Shown piece after piece: positions 8,448-14,715 of a stretch of 26,090 bases of DNA; the stretch's first letter is position 1, and the number at the start of each line of letters is the position of its first letter. Below the pieces are notes generated by a model. That model ran no database searches. It was not told the DNA's origin and saw nothing but the letters and a program-made list of their open reading frames with translations. This stretch comes from SAR116 cluster bacterium (GTDB lineage: Bacteria > Pseudomonadota > Alphaproteobacteria > Puniceispirillales > GCA-002684695): assembly GCA_002684695.1 (NCBI GenBank), contig NYVQ01000045.1, forward strand, positions 1-26,090, read 5' to 3'. A program made the translations under genes and the position numbers.

Positions 8448-8537
8448 AATAAAAAATAAGAAAATTTAAAAAATGATATTGAATAATCAATTCTCTAATA
8501 CAAAGAGTGATTAAATTTAATAAAAATTATTGAAATG

Positions 8538-8918
8538 CTAATTATCCGAGTAAATGCATATCTTATTGTTATCTAAGTCTCTAAAATAAGAATAGTATGT
8601 ATTTCCATACCCATCTCTTAAACCAGGAAAACCCTCGTTTACAGCTCCTTTATTTAAAGCTGCAGCATGGCACTGATCGACTATTATATTTGATTTTGCT
8701 CGAAAGGCTAGCATGGTTCCATTTCCAAATGTGGCAGTTTCATTATTATAAGGTTTTGTGATATAAAATATTACTTTTTCTGGATTTTTGTTACTAGCAT
8801 AACCAACATATTTATCATCAATTTCAACTTTAATAATATCAAGATGAGATAAAACCAAGTCATAAAAATTAGTTGATTCTTTTATATTGTTACTACCAAA
8901 CATTACATATCCAATCAT
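8538..8918 (-). CDS. VOC (glyoxalase/bleomycin-resistance fold) family protein
   Basis: 126-aa protein with the vicinal-oxygen-chelate layout: beta-strand start (MIGYVMFGSNNIKESTNFYD), a middle strand with YVGYAS..NPEKVIFYITKPY, and a second half beginning TMLAFRAKSNIIVDQCHAAAL and ending in YYSYFRDLDNNKICIYSD. The closing FRDLDNNKI is the usual F.DPDGN-like end of the fold, with the terminal metal ligand region altered. Substrate cannot be inferred: glyoxalase, dioxygenase and binding-protein members share this fold. The ATG is preceded by GAGGT at six bases. It stands alone, followed by a long untranslated stretch and terminator. Confidence 0.82.
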   Translation of the reverse strand: MIGYVMFGSNNIKESTNFYDLVLSHLDIIKVEIDDKYVGYASNKNPEKVIFYITKPYNNETATFGNGTMLAFRAKSNIIVDQCHAAALNKGAVNEGFPGLRDGYGNTYYSYFRDLDNNKICIYSDN

Positions 8919-9024
8919 AAATTACCTCATAAAAACTTTTGTTTAGTGTTTGCTTTAATTTAATGCACCATGTTAGCTAAATAAAAATAGTTTAATTATT
9001 TGAATTAATTAAAATTAAATAATC

Positions 9025-9053
9025 TTGATTATATATTTACACTATCTGATAAA
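9025..9053 (+). promoter_or_regulatory. Candidate sigma-70-type promoter for tRNA-Cys and the selenium genes
   Basis: TTGATT (4/6 to the -35 consensus), 17-base spacer, GATAAA (4/6 to the -10). It would start transcription near 9060, just before tRNA-Cys at 9077. The DNA is very AT-rich, so chance matches are common; the spacing and position are the main support. Confidence 0.4.
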
Positions 9054-9076
9054 AAATATAAAAATGTCAATTAACT

Positions 9077-9151
9077 GGCCGGATGGCAGAGTGGCTCATG
9101 CTCTGGATTGCAAATCCAGCTACCTCGGTTCGATTCCGGGTCCGGCCTCCA
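9077..9151 (+). tRNA. tRNA-Cys (anticodon GCA)
   Basis: Complete cloverleaf with acceptor arms GGCCGGA and TCCGGCC, discriminator T and encoded CCA (75 bases). The anticodon stem CTGGA/TCCAG closes the loop TTGCAAA, with GCA at 9110-9112, and the T arm contains GGTTCGATTCC. It is GC-rich compared with its surroundings. The downstream SelD-fusion gene starts only 28 bases later on the same strand, so a shared transcript is likely. Confidence 0.97.
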
Positions 9152-9179
9152 TTTAAATAAAATTTGTTGAAAATTTTAA

Positions 9180-11402
9180 ATGAATTTCAAAAATATTTTA
9201 ATTAATACAGCTCCCACTACTCATGATTTGGTTTTAATTGGTGGTGGACACGCACAAATATCAGTACTAAAAAAATTTGGGATGAAACCAATCCCAGGTC
9301 TAAAAATTTCACTGATTAATAAAAATCTCACTTCTTCTTATAGTGGAATGCTGCCGGGTTACATTGCTGGCACATATAATGAGGAAGACACTCAAATCAA
9401 TCTTTTAAATTTATGCAAATTTGCTAATGCACGGCTAATAGTTGATGAGGTTACAGGATTGGATATTTTTGCAAAAGAAATTCATCTTAAAAACAGAGTA
9501 CCTGTTTGCTATGACACACTCTCAATTAATACTGGGGGTGAACCAGATATAAAAAAAATTAAAGGGGCTGAAAAATACAGCATACCAATAAAACCAATAT
9601 CCAATTTGATAGAAAACTTTCATAAGATTAAAAAAGAATTAAAAAAGATTGATAATGTTTCCATGACTATTATTGGAGGAGGTGCAGGTGGAGTTGAAAT
9701 AGCTCTATCATTAAAAAAATTTTTAGATTTAGAGAATAAAAAGGAAAAAAATATTACTTTAGTATCTAGAACTGACAATTTAATTAAAAATAGTCCTAAT
9801 TCAGTACATAAAAATGTCATGTCCCTTTTATATAAAAACAACATAAATGTTGTTTTAAGTGATGAGGTGGTAGAGTTTAAAAAAAATACCTTAATCACTA
9901 AAAATGGAAAAAGAATAAATTCCCAGTTTAATTTTTTAGTTACATCTATTTCAGCTCCTAAATGGCTTTCAGATACAAAATTAGAAATTACAGAAAATGG
10001 TTTTTTAAAAGTTAATCAGTACTTACAATCATCGAATAAAAATATTTTTTCAGCAGGAGATGTTTGCTCAGTAAAAAATTTTAACCTATCAAAAGCAGGC
10101 GTCTACGCAGTCAGACAAGGGCCAATACTATATAAAAACATACGATCTAAAATATTGAAATCTCAACTTGTTAGTTATAAACCTCAAAAATTCTTTTTAT
10201 CACTTATTGGCGATGGTCAAAATGAAGCAGTAGCTACATGGGGTCCTTTATCATTTCGAAGCAAATGGGCTTGGAAGTTAAAAAGATATATAGATGAAAA
10301 GTTTATAAGAACATATAATGATTTAAAATTTATGAAAATGGAGAGTTTTAAACCACATCCTAATTTAATATCAAAAAATAATCTTACAGACCCTGCATTA
10401 GCTGAAATAAAATGTTTAGGGTGCGGTGCAAAAACACAATGGCAATCTCTAAACCAAGGCATTATCAGTGCAAAAGAGAGAAGAAAATTAGGAAAAAATG
10501 ATCAGACTTTAAAAAATATTAATATAAACAGTGATGTATCTTTGATAAAAGTTCCAAATGGAAAAGATATAGTTCAATCTGTCGATTTAATATCTTCAAT
10601 TGTAAATGATCCTTATACCTTATCAAGAATAGCTGCCCTTCATTCAATGTCTGATGTTCTAACATCTGGTGCTAAACCTGTTTCAGCAGAAGCAATATTT
10701 ATTTTACCATCAGGTTTAAAAGATATTCAAACAAGATTAATTTCAGAACTTATAAGCGGTTGTAGTTATGAGTTTTTAAGGCACAAAATTCACTTAAATG
10801 GTGGGCACACGAGTGAGGGCCAAGAGCTTCAAGTGGGCTTCTGCATAAATGGAATTAGATCAAAAAATTTTAATTTCATAAAACCAAAAGTTGGTGATAA
10901 ATTAATATTAACAAAACCAATTGGTGTAGGAATTATTTTAGCTGCTCATATGAGAGGAGTTGCTAGTCCTTTAGATTATGAAGAAGCACTTAATAGCATG
11001 CTAACTTCAAATCATTTTGCATCTAAAGTTTTTTTACAAAATAATATTACCTCAATTACTGATGTGACAGGATTTGGCTTGGCTAGGCATACACTTAATT
11101 TAACAAAACCTTTTGGTGCTAAAATTAACATAAAAGACACCCCAAAAATAAATGGCGCAAATAAATATTTAAATAATGGAATATATTCATCACTTGCAAA
11201 GTCTAATAAAGAAGAAATTAATTTCAATAAAAATATTAAAAATGAAAATAGTATAATATTCGATCCTCAAACAAGTGGGGGGTTACTTGCTGCAGTTGAT
11301 AGAAAAAAAAGCAAAAAAGTTATCAGTGAATTAAAAGAAAATAATTGTTATGCAGCGATTATTGGTGAAGTTATTGAAAAAGAAGAATTTGAATTAAATT
11401 AA
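9180..11402 (+). CDS. selD: Fusion of NDH-2-like FAD/NAD(P) oxidoreductase and selenophosphate synthetase
   Basis: 740-aa two-domain protein. Residues about 15-375 form a pyridine nucleotide-disulfide/NDH-2-type flavoprotein: FAD-binding GGGHA (21-25), a second nucleotide-binding GGGAGGVE (166-173) and the SAGD motif (291-294). Residues about 405-740 are selenide, water dikinase, which makes selenophosphate from selenide and ATP. The catalytic pair is C415 and K418 in CLGCGAKTQ, equivalent to Cys17/Lys20 of E. coli SelD. It has cysteine, not selenocysteine, at the active site. Later signatures include LNGGHTSEGQE and FDPQTSGGLL. Such fusions are known in cyanobacteria and some proteobacteria; the flavoprotein half may supply reduced selenium, which is not proven. 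selU follows after six bases. Confidence 0.94.
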   Translation: MNFKNILINTAPTTHDLVLIGGGHAQISVLKKFGMKPIPGLKISLINKNLTSSYSGMLPGYIAGTYNEEDTQINLLNLCKFANARLIVDEVTGLDIFAKEIHLKNRVPVCYDTLSINTGGEPDIKKIKGAEKYSIPIKPISNLIENFHKIKKELKKIDNVSMTIIGGGAGGVEIALSLKKFLDLENKKEKNITLVSRTDNLIKNSPNSVHKNVMSLLYKNNINVVLSDEVVEFKKNTLITKNGKRINSQFNFLVTSISAPKWLSDTKLEITENGFLKVNQYLQSSNKNIFSAGDVCSVKNFNLSKAGVYAVRQGPILYKNIRSKILKSQLVSYKPQKFFLSLIGDGQNEAVATWGPLSFRSKWAWKLKRYIDEKFIRTYNDLKFMKMESFKPHPNLISKNNLTDPALAEIKCLGCGAKTQWQSLNQGIISAKERRKLGKNDQTLKNININSDVSLIKVPNGKDIVQSVDLISSIVNDPYTLSRIAALHSMSDVLTSGAKPVSAEAIFILPSGLKDIQTRLISELISGCSYEFLRHKIHLNGGHTSEGQELQVGFCINGIRSKNFNFIKPKVGDKLILTKPIGVGIILAAHMRGVASPLDYEEALNSMLTSNHFASKVFLQNNITSITDVTGFGLARHTLNLTKPFGAKINIKDTPKINGANKYLNNGIYSSLAKSNKEEINFNKNIKNENSIIFDPQTSGGLLAAVDRKKSKKVISELKENNCYAAIIGEVIEKEEFELN

Positions 11403-11408
11403 ACAATA

Positions 11409-12461
11409 ATGAATAAAATTAATTACGTTGATGATTGGAGAAATTTAGGCAATATTGAAATTATTGATGTAAGATCACCTGCAGAATTTGAAATTGACCA
11501 TATACCAGGTTCTATCAATATACCTATTCTTAATAATAGAGAGAGACATGAAGTTGGGTTAATTTATAAACAAGTTAACCCTTTCAAGGCTAAAATTCTA
11601 GGTGCTTCACTTATATCTGAAAATATTTCAAAATTTTTAAAAATAAATTTCTCTAAGAAACCTGGCTCATGGCATCCACTAATTTATTGCTGGAGAGGTG
11701 GGCAAAGAAGTCGATCTTTGGCATTAATATTAAATGAAATTGGCTGGAGGGTCTCAGTTCTAAATGGAGGATACAAGACTTTTAGAAATAAAGTACTAGA
11801 AGAATTAAAAGTAATTGAAAGCTTTGATTTTAGAATAATTCAAGGACAAACAGGGTCTGCAAAAACTAAAATTCTGAAACACCTCAAAAAGTTAGATGCA
11901 CAAATACTAGACTTAGAAGGCTTAGCTTGCCATAGAGGATCATTGTTAGGAAAAGAAAAAAATAAGAAACAACATAGCCAAAGATATTTTGAAACATTAC
12001 TGCATCATAGTATTACAAAACTTGATAGTAATTATCCAGTATATTTAGAATCAGAAAGTAGTAAAATAGGCAATCTACATATACCCAATAAATTATGGGA
12101 AAAGTTTAATATGTCAGAAAGAATTTTATTGAGAGTTCCAATTAAAGAAAGAGTAAAATTTTTATTAAATGAATATGAACATTTAACTAAAAAAAATGAT
12201 TTACTAGAACCATTCTTAAAGGGAATGACTGGCAGATACCCTAATAAAATGATTATTTACTGGAGAGAACTTGTCGCTAATAAAAATTGGGAACAGTTTG
12301 TGAAAGAGATTTTAGAAAATCATTATGATCCAAAATATAGTTTTTCTGAAATTAAACATAAAGATAAAATTAATTTTGAAATAGAAATCAAGAAACTTAA
12401 TAAATTAAATCTTGATAAAACAAGTAAAAAAATATTAGATTATATAAATAGTTCTAATTAA
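11409..12461 (+). CDS. selU: tRNA 2-selenouridine synthase (SelU/MnmH)
   Basis: 350-aa enzyme that replaces the sulfur of 2-thiouridine at the wobble position of tRNA-Lys, -Glu and -Gln with selenium, using selenophosphate from SelD. The N-terminal rhodanese domain (about 5-130) starts with the IDVRSPAEFEIDHIPGS strand and carries the catalytic C94 in YCWRGGQRS, followed by LNGGYKTFR (118-126). A P-loop follows at 146-153 (GQTGSAKT; the usual Gly before Lys is Ala here). The C-terminal part (YFETLLHHSITKL then YLESESSKIG) matches the family. It is six bases after selD and 42 before tRNA-Asn. Length is near the E. coli enzyme (about 360). Assignment is secure. Confidence 0.94.
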   Translation: MNKINYVDDWRNLGNIEIIDVRSPAEFEIDHIPGSINIPILNNRERHEVGLIYKQVNPFKAKILGASLISENISKFLKINFSKKPGSWHPLIYCWRGGQRSRSLALILNEIGWRVSVLNGGYKTFRNKVLEELKVIESFDFRIIQGQTGSAKTKILKHLKKLDAQILDLEGLACHRGSLLGKEKNKKQHSQRYFETLLHHSITKLDSNYPVYLESESSKIGNLHIPNKLWEKFNMSERILLRVPIKERVKFLLNEYEHLTKKNDLLEPFLKGMTGRYPNKMIIYWRELVANKNWEQFVKEILENHYDPKYSFSEIKHKDKINFEIEIKKLNKLNLDKTSKKILDYINSSN

Positions 12462-12478
12462 GTTTATTGCATGAAAAA

Positions 12479-12484
12479 TATAAT
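12479..12484 (+). promoter_or_regulatory. Possible -10 element for tRNA-Asn
   Basis: A perfect TATAAT lies 19 bases before the first base of tRNA-Asn, after the selU stop. No matching -35 is seen at 16-18 bases upstream. It may allow tRNA-Asn to be expressed independently of the selenium genes. Confidence 0.3.
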
Positions 12485-12503
12485 AGTGTATAAACCAATT
12501 TAT

Positions 12504-12578
12504 TCCCCAGTAGCTCAGCGGTAGAGCAAGCGACTGTTAATCGCTTGGCCGGCGGTTCGAATCCGTCCTGGGGAGCCA
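12504..12578 (+). tRNA. tRNA-Asn (anticodon GTT)
   Basis: Complete cloverleaf: acceptor TCCCCAG/CTGGGGA, discriminator G, encoded CCA. The D arm has GTAGCTCAGCGGTAGAGC, the anticodon stem AGCGA/TCGCT encloses CTGTTAA with GTT at 12536-12538, and the T arm contains GGTTCGAATCC. It is in the same direction as selD-selU and follows selU by 42 bases. Confidence 0.97.
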
Positions 12579-12644
12579 TTCCTACCATCATATTAAATGT
12601 ATCACATTGATTTATAGATCAAATATAACTAATTTTTGATATCA

Positions 12645-13673
12645 TTAAAGGTCGGGTGCGTCATGTCTAGTAGGTTTAATAATTTGCGTCTGATTATTTA
12701 AGTTTTTGCAGTTATAACCAAGTCGTTCAAGTTTAAGGTTTTCACAGCTATTTGATTTGTGAACTTCATCAAAATAAGCACTGTGAAATGCATTATCTTT
12801 TTTGCTTCCATATATACCAAAGTGAAATGTGATCTTGTTTTCCCACTCTTCAATACCGGGCATTGTGGGCCACCATAGTGTTTTGCCTTGTCCTTGATTA
12901 TTAACAACAAGCTCACCATTTAGCCAAAGTTTAATAAACTCATGATCAGGATTATTTTTATCAAAGTTTAAATGATATACAAAATCATACCATACATTTC
13001 TCTCAAACTTACTTGAAGGTAAAACTTTATAGATATCTTTCAATTTAGGGCAATACATTTTATCCTCGGTAAGCACATCTGCGGCACCACCTGCACACTC
13101 TTCGCTCCCACCTTCTACGAACTGAAAGCCATTTGCGCTTTGATGTTCTAAAAATAAGCCTTCTTCGTTATCAATCTTCAGTGACAACATGTTCTGATAT
13201 TGCGATACATCACTGTGAAATTGTGTAATGATCATTTCGTTTCTATTTAAAGCCCAATTATCAAATTTTATGCTTACAGTGAACCAATGCTCGCCACCAT
13301 TGAAAGCACTGTAGTGAGCTTCTACACGTTTTTGTTGTTCGCCCATTTTTCTTTGGCAATCATGTTCATATCTATTGAAACAACCTTTACTTGGTGCTTG
13401 CACAAAGAAAGCTGTCTTTCCATATCTGGTATTATCATCTACTATACTGAACAATTTAATATCATGTTCTTTTTCATAATCTAGCATTTGTTTCTTATTA
13501 TGATTTCTAAACTTTTCAGTATCTTCGTTCTTAAAACCTTTTAATGTAGTATCCCCACTCCAATTTGAAATACCAAGATTTGTTTTAAAAAGATCAGCGT
13601 GTGCTAAATTTGTAAAAAATCCAATCCCTATGATAAGAACATAAATATGAAAACATTTTTCAAAACAACTCAT
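12645..13673 (-). CDS. Exported polysaccharide lyase, heparin lyase I / PL20-like fold
   Basis: 342-aa protein with a signal peptide at 1-26 (IYVLIIGIGFFTNLAHA then D) and six cysteines in the mature part (98, 106, 193, 208, 310, 322), suggesting three disulfides and a periplasmic or secreted location. The second half shows the beta-jelly-roll pattern of the polysaccharide lyase family that includes heparin lyase I and glucuronan lyases: WYDFVYHLNF near 228, IKLWLNGELVVNNQG (247-261), and FHFGIYGS (283-290), which matches the family's FK.GIYR block. The substrate is unknown; a uronic-acid polysaccharide is the likely class. It is a single gene with no adjacent transporter or SusCD. Family by motif reading, so moderately sure. 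Confidence 0.72.
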   Translation of the reverse strand: MSCFEKCFHIYVLIIGIGFFTNLAHADLFKTNLGISNWSGDTTLKGFKNEDTEKFRNHNKKQMLDYEKEHDIKLFSIVDDNTRYGKTAFFVQAPSKGCFNRYEHDCQRKMGEQQKRVEAHYSAFNGGEHWFTVSIKFDNWALNRNEMIITQFHSDVSQYQNMLSLKIDNEEGLFLEHQSANGFQFVEGGSEECAGGAADVLTEDKMYCPKLKDIYKVLPSSKFERNVWYDFVYHLNFDKNNPDHEFIKLWLNGELVVNNQGQGKTLWWPTMPGIEEWENKITFHFGIYGSKKDNAFHSAYFDEVHKSNSCENLKLERLGYNCKNLNNQTQIIKPTRHDAPDL

Positions 13674-13794
13674 TTTCTAAATCCTGTAAAATATTTGTTT
13701 TCTATAAAAGGATAATTTAGAAGCTTCTTATTTTTTTTAAATAATTTTTTAGAATAAAATTCTTTTAATCAATTTTATTTAATTAAATTTCAAT

Positions 13795-14097
13795 TTATAA
13801 TATGACTTCAAATCCTTCAAATTGAGGATGACCTAAATATAAGTCTCTATTTTCACCAGCATTTTTATGAGCGTTTCTAAATTCTTCTGATTTTGTCCAA
13901 TTAATAAAAGAATTTTTTGAAGACCAAGTACTATGTGAAGCATACAAGGTATACTCTTCAAATTTTTCTCCTTTTATAAGATTAAACTTTTTAAATCCCT
14001 CTACCTTATCCAGAAATGTCTCACGATTCCTCCATAGGTTTTCAAAGTCTTTTTCATTTCCATTTTTAATTTTAAACCGATTCATTGCTATATACAT
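13795..14097 (-). CDS. ABM-superfamily monooxygenase (heme-degrading-like)
   Basis: 100-aa protein of the antibiotic biosynthesis monooxygenase/IsdG-like dimeric alpha-beta barrel fold. It begins MYIAMNRFKIKNGNEKDFEN and continues LWRNRETFLDKVEGF..F and YASHSTWSSKNSFINWTKSEEFRNAH, then ends LGHPQFEGFEVIL. This pattern is shared with small alphaproteobacterial ABM proteins often annotated as heme-degrading. The H and W/F positions of the second half are present, but heme use cannot be proven here. AGGAG lies 11 bases before the chosen ATG; an ATG three bases after it is out of frame and gives only five codons. It is divergent from the 165-aa protein across a perfect inverted repeat. Confidence 0.8.
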   Translation of the reverse strand: MYIAMNRFKIKNGNEKDFENLWRNRETFLDKVEGFKKFNLIKGEKFEEYTLYASHSTWSSKNSFINWTKSEEFRNAHKNAGENRDLYLGHPQFEGFEVIL

Positions 14098-14142
14098 ATT
14101 TTCATTTTCTCCTGAAAAATTATTCTTTAAATAAAAACTCTA

Positions 14143-14167
14143 ATATAGTACTAACATTGTACTATAT
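14143..14167. promoter_or_regulatory. Operator-like perfect inverted repeat between divergent genes
   Basis: ATATAGTAC, seven-base spacer TAACATT, GTACTATAT: a perfect 9-bp dyad with GTAC-containing half-sites. It lies 46 bases before the ABM start and 23 bases before the start of the 165-aa gene, so a bound dimer could control both. The sequence does not match the Irr ICE, Fur or RirA patterns I know. Confidence 0.5.
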
Positions 14168-14189
14168 AAAATAGTAAAATGGTTTATAT

Positions 14190-14687
14190 ATGAAAAGTTT
14201 TTTGAAACAAATTGATTTTGATTTTATAGAAATTAAAAATTTAAACTTTTCAGAAAATTTATTAATTTGGGCAATGCGAATTTGGCTTTATTCTTTTGAT
14301 AAAAAAGTTAACCCCAATTCAAGGATAAAAATTGGGCTAAGTAAATTTAACTTAGATCCAATTTCTGAATCTCTAGATAAAATTATGAAATTAATAATTA
14401 TTAATAATTCAATGCAATTTCATAAATTCCCTTCATGTTATCACTACCTAAGTCAAACTGAATATTATCTCTTAAGTATTTTATCAAATATACAAAATAG
14501 AAATGATACTATAGGCAAAAAAAAATTATCCAAACTATTAGCAAAAAGTGATATTTATGACGGATTTAGAGAATGTATTAATATTTCCTCACAATTAGAA
14601 AATAATAACTTTATTCTTCCTATAAGATCAGATGAACTTTTTTATAATACACCATCTCATAATAATAAACCGCACACATTGCACTAA
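14190..14687 (+). CDS. Conserved-looking hypothetical protein, unknown function
   Basis: 165-aa protein without a recognised domain. The first third has ENLLIWAMRIWLYSF, reminiscent of an LLLWALR-W block seen in some alphaproteobacterial hypotheticals. The middle has SCYHYLSQTEYYLLSILSNI, where an LS..E..LL..L helix follows a Cys-His pair. The last part is helical and polar. There is no signal peptide and no membrane segment; it is probably cytoplasmic. It is divergent from the ABM monooxygenase with an operator-like repeat between them, and convergent with the dehydratase 28 bases away. A small regulator is possible from context, but nothing in the sequence proves a DNA-binding fold. No Shine-Dalgarno is visible. 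Confidence 0.6.
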   Translation: MKSFLKQIDFDFIEIKNLNFSENLLIWAMRIWLYSFDKKVNPNSRIKIGLSKFNLDPISESLDKIMKLIIINNSMQFHKFPSCYHYLSQTEYYLLSILSNIQNRNDTIGKKKLSKLLAKSDIYDGFRECINISSQLENNNFILPIRSDELFYNTPSHNNKPHTLH

Positions 14688-14715
14688 ACCAAAACAAAGT
14701 CTGATTGAGAGTCTG

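Larger units (their letters stand above)
8195..8537. other. Intergenic stretch without a recognisable gene
   Basis: About 340 bases between the small exported protein and the VOC protein, both on the minus strand. No ORF with coding character was found. It holds a strong minus-strand terminator (8319-8345), two short inverted repeats just upstream of it (8354-8414), and an 11-bp AT-only inverted repeat (8422-8447). The part below 8319 is plain AT-rich sequence and should contain the promoter of the small exported protein, but I see no clear -35/-10 pair. Confidence 0.6.

Noticed and set aside
9620..9898. Minus-strand open frame within the flavoprotein domain.
   Set aside because: It lies fully inside the well-supported SelD-fusion gene and has no motif or ribosome binding site.
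9180..11402. Selenocysteine (in-frame TGA) in SelD.
   Set aside because: The frame has no internal TGA and the active-site residue is cysteine (C415).
9077..12578. Integrated genomic island using tRNA-Cys or tRNA-Asn as attachment site.
   Set aside because: No integrase and no repeated tRNA 3' end was found; both tRNAs are complete.
14143..14167. Irr, RirA or Fur box because of the adjacent heme-type ABM gene.
   Set aside because: The GTAC-centred half-sites do not match those consensus patterns.
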